Source: [Bacteroides] pectinophilus | GTDB lineage: Bacteria; Bacillota; Clostridia; Lachnospirales; Lachnospiraceae | Assembly: GCA_025146925.1 (NCBI GenBank) | Contig: CP102260.1 | Span: forward strand, 139,001 to 203,000 | Reading direction: 5' to 3' | DNA: 64,000 nt | Shown here: positions 1-8,896 of the stretch, piece after piece | How positions within the stretch are numbered: the first letter of the stretch is position 1 | How the letters are laid out: every line of letters begins with the position of its first letter | The notes under the pieces: generated by a model | What the model was told of the DNA's origin: nothing | Database searches by the model: none | What the model saw: the letters and a program-made list of their open reading frames with translations, nothing else | Program-made: the position numbers and the translations under genes

Positions 1-1
1 A

Positions 2-1732
2 GCCCTGTTTATCGTGGTTGCTGCAGCAAAGGAAGGAATTAAGAGATTCAGGCATGAATTAACAAGACATCTTAGCTTTAAAAGGCAGGATATATTAGTA
101 TATGTAATGACGGCGGTTATATTTATTGCAATAATTGCCCAGATATATGTTGCTGCAGGAATTCAGGAGAGTGGCGTATATAATAATGAGTACACCATAG
201 CACGTGCAGTACAGATATATTCTGACGGAACGCTTGGCAGACGGGTTAATGCGTTCACAGGTGCAGATATATCAGGAATTTCGTTTGATATGATAATGTC
301 ATCTCAGGCTGTATTTATTGCAATGATATCTTATATATTCAGGCAGCCGCCTCTTATAGCTGCCAATCTTTATATTCCGGTGATTATCATTCCTATGATA
401 TACATGTCATATTATATGGCTGCAAGGGTGCTGTTCCGCAATAAAAACAACAGATGTATATTTCTTATTGTGATAGCTATGCTTTCTTTGTACAGTAACT
501 ATTCGCTGCATCCGGCAGAGTCAATATGGAATCTGCTCTTTATTAATTGTTGGAATCCCAATGTCATTGCATGTCATATATTAATCCCATTAGGAACTTA
601 TTACGCTTTGACAGCGATAAATGCGGAATTCCGATGGGACAGGGCAGCTGTACAGCTCAGGGATGAAAAATCAGACAAGCTGTACAGGTCGGTAATAAAA
701 AACAGAAGAATATTTCTGTGTAAAAGAACATACCTGGTGATGACAGCAGCTGCATTATGTTTTACAACAGCTTATGGCATTATTATGGGAACTATATTAT
801 ATGCCTGCATATTTATGTATTACTATGTTTCTAACTATGGTGGGGTAGATATTAACATAAAGCGATATGCTGCAGTAATCATGCCGGCTGTAATTTATCT
901 GGTGCTGCTGATTATCACATCAGCCGTGTCGCATACTGCCGGGAGCATATCCGGATTCTGGCAGGATTATACAACATGCTATAAGGAGATATTCAGTAAC
1001 GACTTTAAAAATAATATGTATCTGCTTATTTTTATATCAGCAGTGATGTACCAGTATCTAAAGAAAGAAAGTTCAGGAAAAGCGGCATGCGTGTATATTC
1101 CAATGCTTGTTTTTGGAATCGGGGTAATTAATCCGCTTATATATATGCTTTTCAGACTTTTTGCACCGTCATATTGTAAAGTTATCTTTTGGATTCTCCC
1201 TATTAATGCAATTATAGCATATACGGTGGTTGATATGATTAATGCAGTCTGTAATACGGATACAAATAGGAATATTAATATTGCAGGCGTATGTCTGATT
1301 ACAGTTATAAGTATAATCAGTTTTATGCCAAGATACGGATATAACTTTGCATGGGAAGGGGCTGCTACACCTGATAAGATATCGGACGAGACAAGACAGA
1401 TATGCGATATAATAGATAATGACGGGCAGGATAAGAATGTTATAGCACTTAACGAACTGTGTTCACAGATTAGGTTATGTGATACGGACATAAAGCTTTA
1501 TTATTACACAGACAATCAGTATGCATGCAATGACGACAAAGACATGTATGCATATCTTAATCAGGATGAGCCATACCTTCAGGGAATCGTGCAGAATGCA
1601 AAACGTGAAGGATATAATTATATTATATTCAGGAAAGGGATTCTGGATCCGAACTGGTCATCAGTTCAGTATCATATATGGCCGGCAGGTTCTACAGAGA
1701 ATTATGATGTATACAGTATAGGATATTTTTAA
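2..1732 (+). CDS. Polytopic membrane protein with conserved C-terminal domain (5' end outside window)
   Basis: The reading frame is open from base 2, so the true start lies upstream of the window; the GTG at 14 is only an internal codon. The visible 576 residues hold about ten hydrophobic segments, then a soluble tail of roughly 120 residues. It is a close relative of the protein at 19308-21251: the tails match almost throughout (QDKNVIALNELCS, YLNQDEPYLQGIVQNAKR, and the final YDVYSIGYF). The shape resembles the uncharacterised clostridial DUF6077-type membrane proteins, a family name given from memory only. A GT-C-like or glycan-assembly role is suggested by context alone; no catalytic motif was recognised. 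Confidence 0.8.
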   Translation, partial: ALFIVVAAAKEGIKRFRHELTRHLSFKRQDILVYVMTAVIFIAIIAQIYVAAGIQESGVYNNEYTIARAVQIYSDGTLGRRVNAFTGADISGISFDMIMSSQAVFIAMISYIFRQPPLIAANLYIPVIIIPMIYMSYYMAARVLFRNKNNRCIFLIVIAMLSLYSNYSLHPAESIWNLLFINCWNPNVIACHILIPLGTYYALTAINAEFRWDRAAVQLRDEKSDKLYRSVIKNRRIFLCKRTYLVMTAAALCFTTAYGIIMGTILYACIFMYYYVSNYGGVDINIKRYAAVIMPAVIYLVLLIITSAVSHTAGSISGFWQDYTTCYKEIFSNDFKNNMYLLIFISAVMYQYLKKESSGKAACVYIPMLVFGIGVINPLIYMLFRLFAPSYCKVIFWILPINAIIAYTVVDMINAVCNTDTNRNINIAGVCLITVISIISFMPRYGYNFAWEGAATPDKISDETRQICDIIDNDGQDKNVIALNELCSQIRLCDTDIKLYYYTDNQYACNDDKDMYAYLNQDEPYLQGIVQNAKREGYNYIIFRKGILDPNWSSVQYHIWPAGSTENYDVYSIGYF

Positions 1733-1783
1733 TCATAACGTAAGGCTTATACCGGAATCAAGTTGCAAAATGAGGAATAGTTT

Positions 1784-2941
1784 ATGAATAATAGTTCTAA
1801 GATTAGACAGTCTAATATCGAACTTCTCAGAATAGCTGCAATGCTGATGATAGTGGGACATCATATGGCAGTACATGGAATATATCATGTAATGGCAGGT
1901 GAGAATGCATACAGTGTATACAGTATGGGAACGCAGCTGAATAAAGCATTTACAAGCCTTTTTGCTCCCGGCGGAGAGATAGGTGTTGCGATATTCTTTA
2001 TGATAACAGGGTATTTTCAGATAAAGAAAAATACATTTTCACTTAAGAAAATTATATTGCAGAGTTTCTTTTACGGAGCTTTTTGTACAATTGCATTTGG
2101 AATCATTGAGCTGTTGGGCGGGATGGCTCCGTTGTATGTGGTTAAAAATATTGGAAAATTTGCGATGAAGGCTGTATTTACGCCGATAACAGGTAATGTA
2201 TGGTGGTTCGTGACATCATATATAATAATTATGCTGCTGTCGCCATTTATAAACAGATATCTTAATAAATTGAACAAAAAAGGCTATATAATTACGATTT
2301 TATTTATATGGATATTATGGTATTGCGCGCCATATCTCAATGGAGCGGCATACTATCCACTTCTCCGCGGAATGCTGTTTTACGTTTTGGGCGCATATTG
2401 CACATGTAATGCAGGAAAATTATCTGGTACAGCGGAAAAGACAGGCAGGGAAAGAGCATGGTATCTGATATTGTTTGTATTTACATGGGTTATCAGTGCA
2501 GCTTTGTTTTATAAAATTGCTGAATACAATATTATTGCAAAAGTATCGCCTGAGGTATCAATGTTATCTTCCATATATTCACTTATTAATACAATTGCAG
2601 TTGTCCCTGTATGTGCATATGCAATTTTCAGATTTTTTGAATCGCTTCGTCTGGGACAGGTTAACATGATTAACACAATTGCGCGTGCAACATTGGGAGT
2701 ATACCTCATACATGATTCGGATGTTGGAAGGCAATGTATATGGAAGCTGCTTGCAAGGCCTGATATGTATTATCAGTCTGCTATATTCCCGGTGATGGCA
2801 GTCCTGACAGTGCTGGCAGTGTATATATCATGTACGGCTGTTGATCTGTTACGGATAAGGTATATAGAGCCAAAGCTTATGAACCTGCTGGATAAGCTGG
2901 AAGGTATATTCAGAAAAAAGTATTGCAGATCTGAAATGTAG
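1784..2941 (+). CDS. Acyltransferase family 3 membrane protein
   Basis: The 385-residue protein opens with the family hallmark NIELLRIAAMLMIVGHH, in which an Arg and a His sit on the first membrane helix. Around ten helices follow, including a GEIGVAIFFMITGYF segment typical of Acyl_transf_3. These enzymes move acetyl, succinyl or similar groups onto extracellular glycans; the donor and acceptor cannot be read here. A TGAGGA ribosome site precedes the ATG. It sits among glycan genes, so O-acylation of the surface polymer is the likely job. The C-terminus is a short basic cytoplasmic tail. Confidence 0.85.
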   Translation: MNNSSKIRQSNIELLRIAAMLMIVGHHMAVHGIYHVMAGENAYSVYSMGTQLNKAFTSLFAPGGEIGVAIFFMITGYFQIKKNTFSLKKIILQSFFYGAFCTIAFGIIELLGGMAPLYVVKNIGKFAMKAVFTPITGNVWWFVTSYIIIMLLSPFINRYLNKLNKKGYIITILFIWILWYCAPYLNGAAYYPLLRGMLFYVLGAYCTCNAGKLSGTAEKTGRERAWYLILFVFTWVISAALFYKIAEYNIIAKVSPEVSMLSSIYSLINTIAVVPVCAYAIFRFFESLRLGQVNMINTIARATLGVYLIHDSDVGRQCIWKLLARPDMYYQSAIFPVMAVLTVLAVYISCTAVDLLRIRYIEPKLMNLLDKLEGIFRKKYCRSEM

Positions 2942-3025
2942 AGATTTTAGAGTTAATCATATGTCTGATATTGCCGATAATTATAATATAGTGATATGTG
3001 TACATTTACAAGGAGGCAAATGCGC

Positions 3026-4222
3026 ATGGAAAAGTTAGCGATTAATGGTGGAAGTCCTGTAAGGACTCAAAAGATATTTTATGGCAGACAGTGGGTAGAT
3101 GAAAAGGATGTAGAAGCGGTCTCAAAGGTGCTGACAGGTGACCTGATTACGTGTGGACCTAAAGTAGAGGAGATGGAGAGAACGCTTGAAAAATATACAG
3201 GAGCTAAGCATGCAGTTGCGGTATCTAACGGAACTGCTGCATTACATTGTGCATGTATAGCTGCCGGAGTAGGTCCGGGGGATGAGGTTATAACTACGCC
3301 GATAACATTTGCTGCCAGTGCCAACTGCGCGTTATATTGTGGCGCAACACCGGTGTTTGCGGATATCAATCCTGAGACATATGCAATCGATCCTGATAGT
3401 ATAAGGTCTCATATAACTGACAGGACGAAGGCCATTGTGGCAGTGGATTTTACCGGACAGGCTGTGCAGATTGATGAGATAAGGCAGATATGTGACGAAT
3501 ACAATCTTATATTTATAGAGGATGCCGCTCATTCAATAGCAACTAAGTATAAGGGGAAGCAGGTTGGCTCTCTTGCAGACATGACATGCTTCAGTTTCCA
3601 TCCCGTTAAGACGGTTACAGGCGGAGAAGGAGGAGCAATACTTACGAATGATGATGAGCTTTATAAGAAGCTCGTTCTGGCACATACACACGGAATTACA
3701 AGAGATGAAGAGCTTATGGAGTATGCACCGCATGAGGGTCCATGGTGCTATGAACAGATATCCTTAGGATATAATTACAGACTTACGGATTTTCAGGCTG
3801 CGCTTATTATAAGCCAGATGTCAAAGCTGGATGCTTTCGCGGAACGCCGTAAGGAAATCGTAAAAAGGTATGATGAGGCATTTGCTGATATGCCGGAGAT
3901 TATTGAACAGAAGGAGATTCCAGAATCAGATACATGCCGCCATTTATACATAATCAGGCTTAATCTTGAAAAGCTCTCATGTACAAGACGTGAATTCTTT
4001 GATGCAATGAGTGCTGAGAACGTACAGTGTCAGGTTCATTATGTCCCTGTATACTGGTTTCCGTATTATCAGCATCTTGGATATACGAAGGGTCTGTGTC
4101 CTAATGCTGAGAAGGTATATAGCGAGATTATGAGTATACCTCTTTATCCGAAGTTAAGTGATGCGGATGTTGAGGATGTAATACATGCAGTTAAGAAAGT
4201 TGTAGAGAATTACAGAAAGTAA
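3026..4222 (+). CDS. PseC-like DegT/DnrJ/EryC1 sugar aminotransferase
   Basis: PLP-dependent nucleotide-sugar aminotransferase of 398 residues. AVSNGTAALH binds the cofactor phosphate, FIEDAAHS carries the PLP-contacting Asp, and Lys195 in FSFHPVKTVTGGEGG is the Schiff-base lysine. The opening (LAINGGSPVR) and overall sequence resemble PseC, which aminates UDP-4-keto-6-deoxy-L-AltNAc for pseudaminic acid. No PseB, PseH, PseG or PseI is present, so the product may instead be another 4-amino-4,6-dideoxy sugar. The start at 3026 is chosen because AGGAGG at 3011-3016 is nine bases upstream; ATG 3020 is too close. The next gene follows after about 24 bases. Confidence 0.88.
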   Translation: MEKLAINGGSPVRTQKIFYGRQWVDEKDVEAVSKVLTGDLITCGPKVEEMERTLEKYTGAKHAVAVSNGTAALHCACIAAGVGPGDEVITTPITFAASANCALYCGATPVFADINPETYAIDPDSIRSHITDRTKAIVAVDFTGQAVQIDEIRQICDEYNLIFIEDAAHSIATKYKGKQVGSLADMTCFSFHPVKTVTGGEGGAILTNDDELYKKLVLAHTHGITRDEELMEYAPHEGPWCYEQISLGYNYRLTDFQAALIISQMSKLDAFAERRKEIVKRYDEAFADMPEIIEQKEIPESDTCRHLYIIRLNLEKLSCTRREFFDAMSAENVQCQVHYVPVYWFPYYQHLGYTKGLCPNAEKVYSEIMSIPLYPKLSDADVEDVIHAVKKVVENYRK

Positions 4223-4246
4223 TTCTGTAGTGCAACAGAGGTGCCA

Positions 4247-6169
4247 ATGACATACACGATAGACAGAATGAAGGATATATTTGCTGCTGCGGACGATATA
4301 ATTGCAGAGCGTCCGCAGCTGTTAGAGAAGAAAACGGATGACATATTCAATATTCTTGATGACGGAACAGGGAATATGACAGTAACACGCTGGGCTGTTA
4401 TGACACGCGCACTGATGAGAGGCTTAACGTCATACGCTATTGATGATATAATCAGCTTTCTGGCGGATATAAGTGACAATTCGCTTATCTGTGAGTTCAC
4501 AGGGTATGTATTGCAGAATGAGAAGGATATAGATATGCTGGATTTGTTAATGACAGCATATGCCGGAGGCAGGGCTGAGAAAGTCCTGCCTTTTGTAATA
4601 CCATGTGTCAGCAGTGGAAATGAATGCCATGCTGCGGAATATATTACTATGGTACGTCTGCTGAACGATATTAAGAATGTGGGTGACAGAAGCCGGCTTG
4701 TATGTGAATATGCGGCGCTTATAGAGAAGCATTGTCAGGAGGATGTGATTCTGTCAGGCTATACGGAGGAGTACTGCAGTAATACGGAGATGCAGCAGCT
4801 TGTATGGCAGCTTGGCTGTGCATTATACAAGAACAGGCATGATGACGCAATTAAGTGGACAGATATGTATGTGTATTCAGATGACCGCAGCCGGCAGCTT
4901 ATGGGAGCTGATTTTATATACAGGGGTCTGATGTACAATACGGAATATTTTGAACATAATTTTCAATATATAGATGATATTGTAGTTAAAGACGAAGAGA
5001 TGTGGGAAAAGCTTATTCCTGCATATACACAATACCTGCTGTATGATAAAGCACAATGCCGGCCGGAGATAAGAAGCTGTGTAAATATCCGGATTGTATC
5101 GCTTAAGGCAGCCGGAACCGCAAAAAGATTAATATGTCTTGAACAGCTTAATTACAGAGCGGAGAGCAGCGCAGAATGCATGGAAATCATGAGAAACCTT
5201 ATATTTGACAGAACCTTGGATCCTGCCACAGATGCCGGTTATGCGGAAGATGAAGAAAAAAGACTGTTACATTGTGCTGATTATTATATGTCGGAGCTTG
5301 CGCAGGAAGCTGCTGTTACTGCTGGTAATTGTGTGTATGATCTGTATGCGGGTTGTCGATATACGGCACCGTATGAATTTATAAGAAATATTCCACGGAC
5401 AAGACACGGTCTTGCTGATAAACAGAAAGAATTTGTGTCTGTGTGGTATGAAAGATTTATGTACGGAACAGATACGGATTTCCTGCTGTCGGCAGATTTA
5501 TTTACACATCTTGTCAGGATTGACAGCCTTGTGGAATATATCAGTGACGTAAGACCTGATAAACAGACAATAAGTTCTTTGATGCAGGGTCTTGTGTTAT
5601 ATGCCGTCGATGTTCATAAGGGCATAATAAGGCTTGCAATTAAGCTTGCAGAATATATTGCCGATACGGATTATTGGACTAAGTTCTGCATTGACAATAT
5701 ATATTGCGATTATCCCGATACTCTTACCGGTGAGGCACAAAAGCAGCTTGTAAATGATAATGTTTATATTGCAGAGCTGGCAGACAGAATAACTGCTTAT
5801 GATAAGGAGTACAGGGAGAAGGTAAACATATGCAGCAATGACGGAGATTTTGCCGCAGATAACGAAAGGCAGAGGGCTTATTGGATTGCATGGCGTGAAA
5901 GGCAGAGCGAATGGAACAAGGAATCGCAGAAGCAGTCATTTGCTTTTGCAATGTTTCCGGGCCGCAGTATGAAATACGGCAGGAGAATAGGATATATACA
6001 AAGTATGGGCAATGACATTACGTATCATGTCAGTAGTTACGCCGAACTGAATTATTCATCTGAACTGCCGAGGCGATATATTGAAATTCCTGTTGAATAC
6101 ATGTATATGAGAGAGGATTACATGAGACACAGAAGAGCGAGAGGTACGGATAATGAGGCTTATAGTTAA
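4247..6169 (+). CDS. Unknown large helical protein, first gene of a two-gene module
   Basis: Not recognised. The 640 residues show no signal peptide or membrane segment and look mainly alpha-helical, with repeated short amphipathic stretches that suggest a HEAT/TPR-like solenoid. The C-terminal 90 residues turn basic and aromatic, with two WxxWRERQ-like pieces and a Tyr/Met-rich end. The start is ATG 4247, behind GAGG at 4239-4242; GTG 4241 is the alternative. Its last 17 bases overlap the next gene, the PD-(D/E)XK-like protein, so translation is probably coupled and the two are likely partners. Codon use matches the neighbourhood. A defence or nucleic-acid role is inferred only from the partner. 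Confidence 0.75.
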   Translation: MTYTIDRMKDIFAAADDIIAERPQLLEKKTDDIFNILDDGTGNMTVTRWAVMTRALMRGLTSYAIDDIISFLADISDNSLICEFTGYVLQNEKDIDMLDLLMTAYAGGRAEKVLPFVIPCVSSGNECHAAEYITMVRLLNDIKNVGDRSRLVCEYAALIEKHCQEDVILSGYTEEYCSNTEMQQLVWQLGCALYKNRHDDAIKWTDMYVYSDDRSRQLMGADFIYRGLMYNTEYFEHNFQYIDDIVVKDEEMWEKLIPAYTQYLLYDKAQCRPEIRSCVNIRIVSLKAAGTAKRLICLEQLNYRAESSAECMEIMRNLIFDRTLDPATDAGYAEDEEKRLLHCADYYMSELAQEAAVTAGNCVYDLYAGCRYTAPYEFIRNIPRTRHGLADKQKEFVSVWYERFMYGTDTDFLLSADLFTHLVRIDSLVEYISDVRPDKQTISSLMQGLVLYAVDVHKGIIRLAIKLAEYIADTDYWTKFCIDNIYCDYPDTLTGEAQKQLVNDNVYIAELADRITAYDKEYREKVNICSNDGDFAADNERQRAYWIAWRERQSEWNKESQKQSFAFAMFPGRSMKYGRRIGYIQSMGNDITYHVSSYAELNYSSELPRRYIEIPVEYMYMREDYMRHRRARGTDNEAYS

Positions 6170-7742
6170 GGAATATATAGCACAGCTAAGGGAGAAGGAC
6201 GAGCTGGATATACTTCTGAGCAGAATATATGAACAGAAGGGATTCGTTGCAGACAGCCAGCCAAAGACCGGAAATCGTCAGTTTGGTGTTGATATACAGA
6301 TGCATAACTCAAAGGAACTTGTATTCTTTGTCGTAAAGCAGGGCAATATTGACCGGAAGGTATGGTCCTCAGACGCTAATGCTGTGCGTCAGAGTCTCGA
6401 TGAGATTAAGGATGTTGCAATTAACCAGCTTACAGCTTCGGAGCGTAAAAAGAAAATAAAGATACGTGTTGCGAGCAACGGATATATCGAAGAAGCGGTA
6501 ATGATGAACTGGAAAGGATATATACGGAGTAATACCATATGGAGCGGAATTTCTGTAGATATAGATTTTATCGGAATTGATGATATCGTGGATATGGTCA
6601 TTACATATTTCTTCAATGAAAATCTGTTTGCTGACGAGCTTAAGAGTGATTTGAGAAAGGCAATGTATTTTGTTGGAGAGGGCAATTATAAACAAAAATA
6701 TTATGAGCGGATTATAGATACACTGATTGAAGGTATAAAAGCAGGAGAAAGCTCTAAAAAGAAGTTTGACAAGGCGTGTGCTACGTTGTATCTTTCAAGC
6801 CAGATGATATGCAGCTATGCGCACGAAGAGAGGCATGACAAAACTGCTATTATGGTATCTGAATACGTAATAATAAGATATTGGAAATATCTGCTGGAGG
6901 CAAAGCATCTGGGGAAAGAGAGATATATTGACTGGCTGATAAAGTTCTGCAAATGCTATGAACGCTGGAATGAGTCATATTGCAGCAAACTGAAGAGCGT
7001 TGCAGACTCAGAGTCATCACTGCCGGCTTACAATATACTGGAAAACAGAGTGCAGATATATGAACATCTGGGCTTTCTTGCATCATATGCATGCTATCTG
7101 ATGAATACAAAGCCTGAACATTCAAAGTGGGTGCAGAATATCATAATCGGAATAATTAACAGGTATCCGCAGTATGAGTATGCTCCGTACGATTCGGATG
7201 TGAGAGTGATTATAATGATATACAGATTACTTAAGCATAACGGCAATGTTAAAGATATCAGTGCTATTATGCAATGGCAGGCGAGGATTCTTGCAGAATA
7301 TTACAGGCGTGAGGGCAAATATCCGGCACAATCTGACAGCTTTGAGGAGGCTGTTGCAATAGAAATGAAGCAGGCTAAGGAGCCGTATGTTACTTCTGCA
7401 TTCTGGGGGTATTATCTGCTGCTTATATGTATAATGGATGACAGAAAGCTGTATGAGCTGCTTTTTGATTTCCTGAGAAATGACATTAAGGATGTTACCA
7501 AATGTGTATGGTTTATGAGAAGCAATGAAGAATTGCAGTTTTATGACAGATATGCAATGAATGCCGGAGGAGAGGGAGTTGAGGTTCAACTTGCGGAGAA
7601 TTATGATACTTTCAGGGAGAGAACCCAATATATACTTCAGCAGTATGATAAAGAAAAGATGTCATTTGATGAATATTGCTTTGAGGGACTTGAGATGATT
7701 GTATGCCGGTATTATGGTTATATACCAAGAGTGAAGTTTTAG
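6153..7742 (+). CDS. PD-(D/E)XK nuclease-like protein with helical C-terminal region
   Basis: The first ~130 residues read as a restriction-endonuclease-like fold: EYIAQLREKDELDILL, then Glu27 in a helix ending in KGF, Asp47 in RQFGVDI, and Lys62 in the strand LVFFVVKQG. The usual Glu or Gln before x-Lys is replaced by Val60, while D and K remain. The downstream block (WSSDANAVRQSLDEI) resembles the conserved stretch after such domains in large bacterial defence-type proteins, a family impression from memory. Residues ~190-529 are helical with no recognised domain. GAGAGGT lies seven bases before ATG 6153. It overlaps the unknown upstream gene by 17 bases. Confidence 0.7.
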   Translation: MRLIVKEYIAQLREKDELDILLSRIYEQKGFVADSQPKTGNRQFGVDIQMHNSKELVFFVVKQGNIDRKVWSSDANAVRQSLDEIKDVAINQLTASERKKKIKIRVASNGYIEEAVMMNWKGYIRSNTIWSGISVDIDFIGIDDIVDMVITYFFNENLFADELKSDLRKAMYFVGEGNYKQKYYERIIDTLIEGIKAGESSKKKFDKACATLYLSSQMICSYAHEERHDKTAIMVSEYVIIRYWKYLLEAKHLGKERYIDWLIKFCKCYERWNESYCSKLKSVADSESSLPAYNILENRVQIYEHLGFLASYACYLMNTKPEHSKWVQNIIIGIINRYPQYEYAPYDSDVRVIIMIYRLLKHNGNVKDISAIMQWQARILAEYYRREGKYPAQSDSFEEAVAIEMKQAKEPYVTSAFWGYYLLLICIMDDRKLYELLFDFLRNDIKDVTKCVWFMRSNEELQFYDRYAMNAGGEGVEVQLAENYDTFRERTQYILQQYDKEKMSFDEYCFEGLEMIVCRYYGYIPRVKF

Positions 7743-7745
7743 TTG

Positions 7746-7774
7746 TTGAGGCATTTCCAACATAATGTTATACT
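7746..7774 (+). promoter_or_regulatory. Candidate sigma-A promoter before the GT2 pair
   Basis: TTGAGG (7746-7751), a 17-base spacer and TATACT (7769-7774) form a good vegetative promoter match, placed in the only sizeable gap between the nuclease-like gene and the first GT2. It would start transcription near 7781, about 35 bases before the GT2 start. Confidence 0.5.
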
Positions 7775-7816
7775 TCTGAATATAGATTGATAGATTTAAT
7801 GGAAGAGGAAAACACA

Positions 7817-8854
7817 ATGCTTGTCGAAGACAGATCAGTATCAATAGTAGTTCCGATATATAAGACACCGCAATATCTGCCGCAATGTATAGAATCTGTG
7901 CTGGCACAGACATATACACACTGGCAGCTTATTCTTGTTGATGACGGTTCGCCTGATGAATGTGGAGAGATAGCGGACAGATATGCACAGCAGCACAGTG
8001 CAATTCAGCACAGTGCAATTCAGCACGATGCAATTCGTGTTATACACAAGCCTAACGGAGGGCTCAGTTCGGCACGTAATGCGGGGCTTGAAGCGGCGGA
8101 AGGTGAATATGTGATGTTTCTTGACAGTGATGATTTCCTTGAGAAGGATTTCCTTGAGAAGACTATTGGGGCTGCAGTTAAGGATAACCTTGACATGGTT
8201 GTTACTCCTACAAGGAATGTATCTGCCAGAGGAGAATTTATCGAAGACCTTAAGCGGGATGAATATTGGAGAACCTTTGACGGAAAAGAGCAGCTTATCA
8301 GATATAATGTGACTCCAAGAATATACAGGACGGAGTTCCTACGGGAGAACGGATTGCGATTCAGCGAGGGAGAACTTATGGAGGATGTGGTATTCTGTCT
8401 TGCTGCCAATATGCTTACACACAGGTGGAGGCTGCTTGATTACAGCGGGTACTGTTACCGTCTTAATCCTGAGGGAATAGTTGGGAGTTTTAAAAAGAGT
8501 GGAATACCGGATAACAGGATACCGTACAGAGGATTACGTGAGGCAGTGCGTCTGGTTAAGGGTAAAAACGGGCGGAGAGATGACAGAATCCTTGAGTACT
8601 GCACGGTCCGTATCCTTGTGACGATTCTTTTTGTATTCTGCAGGAAGTCGGATATAAAGACAGTCAGACATATGTGCTCATATACAAGAAAGCTGCTTGA
8701 GGAGTATTTCCCTGATTTTGTGCATAATCCGTACTTTGATGTGCGTGGGGAAGAGAATGTGCCGCGATTCCAGAGCCTTGCCGTGTGGCTGTTTAAGATA
8801 TTATACAGAACAAGGCTGCTTACGCCATTTGCAATTGTGTACACAAGATTGTAA
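7817..8854 (+). CDS. Family 2 glycosyltransferase
   Basis: A 345-residue GT-A enzyme without membrane anchor. SIVVPIYKTPQYLPQCIESVL opens the nucleotide-binding half, LILVDDGSPDECG follows, and the metal-binding DSDD motif is in YVMFLDSDDF. An ED motif (MEDVVF) marks the acceptor half. It transfers a sugar from a nucleotide donor; which one cannot be read. ATG 7817 is taken as start because GAAGAGG lies about eight bases ahead; TTG 7787 and ATG 7799 are poorer. Two in-frame 15 bp duplications disturb the GT-A domain: a QHSAI repeat near residue 60, and a doubled DFLEK directly after the DSDD motif. Confidence 0.88.
   Translation: MLVEDRSVSIVVPIYKTPQYLPQCIESVLAQTYTHWQLILVDDGSPDECGEIADRYAQQHSAIQHSAIQHDAIRVIHKPNGGLSSARNAGLEAAEGEYVMFLDSDDFLEKDFLEKTIGAAVKDNLDMVVTPTRNVSARGEFIEDLKRDEYWRTFDGKEQLIRYNVTPRIYRTEFLRENGLRFSEGELMEDVVFCLAANMLTHRWRLLDYSGYCYRLNPEGIVGSFKKSGIPDNRIPYRGLREAVRLVKGKNGRRDDRILEYCTVRILVTILFVFCRKSDIKTVRHMCSYTRKLLEEYFPDFVHNPYFDVRGEENVPRFQSLAVWLFKILYRTRLLTPFAIVYTRL
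7991..8035 (+). repeat. Three 15 bp tandem units inside the GT2 gene
   Basis: Units at 7991-8005, 8006-8020 and 8021-8035 each begin CAGCAC and end GCAATT; the third differs by two bases. They encode QHSAI, QHSAI, QHDAI between the second and third conserved blocks of the GT-A fold. The unit length keeps the frame, so copy number can vary without truncation. Confidence 0.85.
8132..8161 (+). repeat. 15 bp tandem duplication after the DSDD motif
   Basis: Two identical 15-base units (8132-8146 and 8147-8161) encode DFLEK twice, immediately after the metal-binding DSD. Single-copy DFLE is what relatives normally show here, so this is a recent in-frame duplication close to the active site. Confidence 0.8.
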
Positions 8855-8877
8855 ATGCAGCCAAAATAAAGTATAAT
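8849..8877 (+). promoter_or_regulatory. Candidate sigma-A promoter between two GT2 genes
   Basis: TTGTAA (8849-8854) overlaps the stop codon of the upstream GT2, and a perfect TATAAT lies at 8872-8877 after a 17-base spacer. The start site would be near 8884, leaving a leader of only about 13 bases before ATG 8897. Confidence 0.5.
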
Positions 8878-8896
8878 AAATTGTTTGGAGATAATG

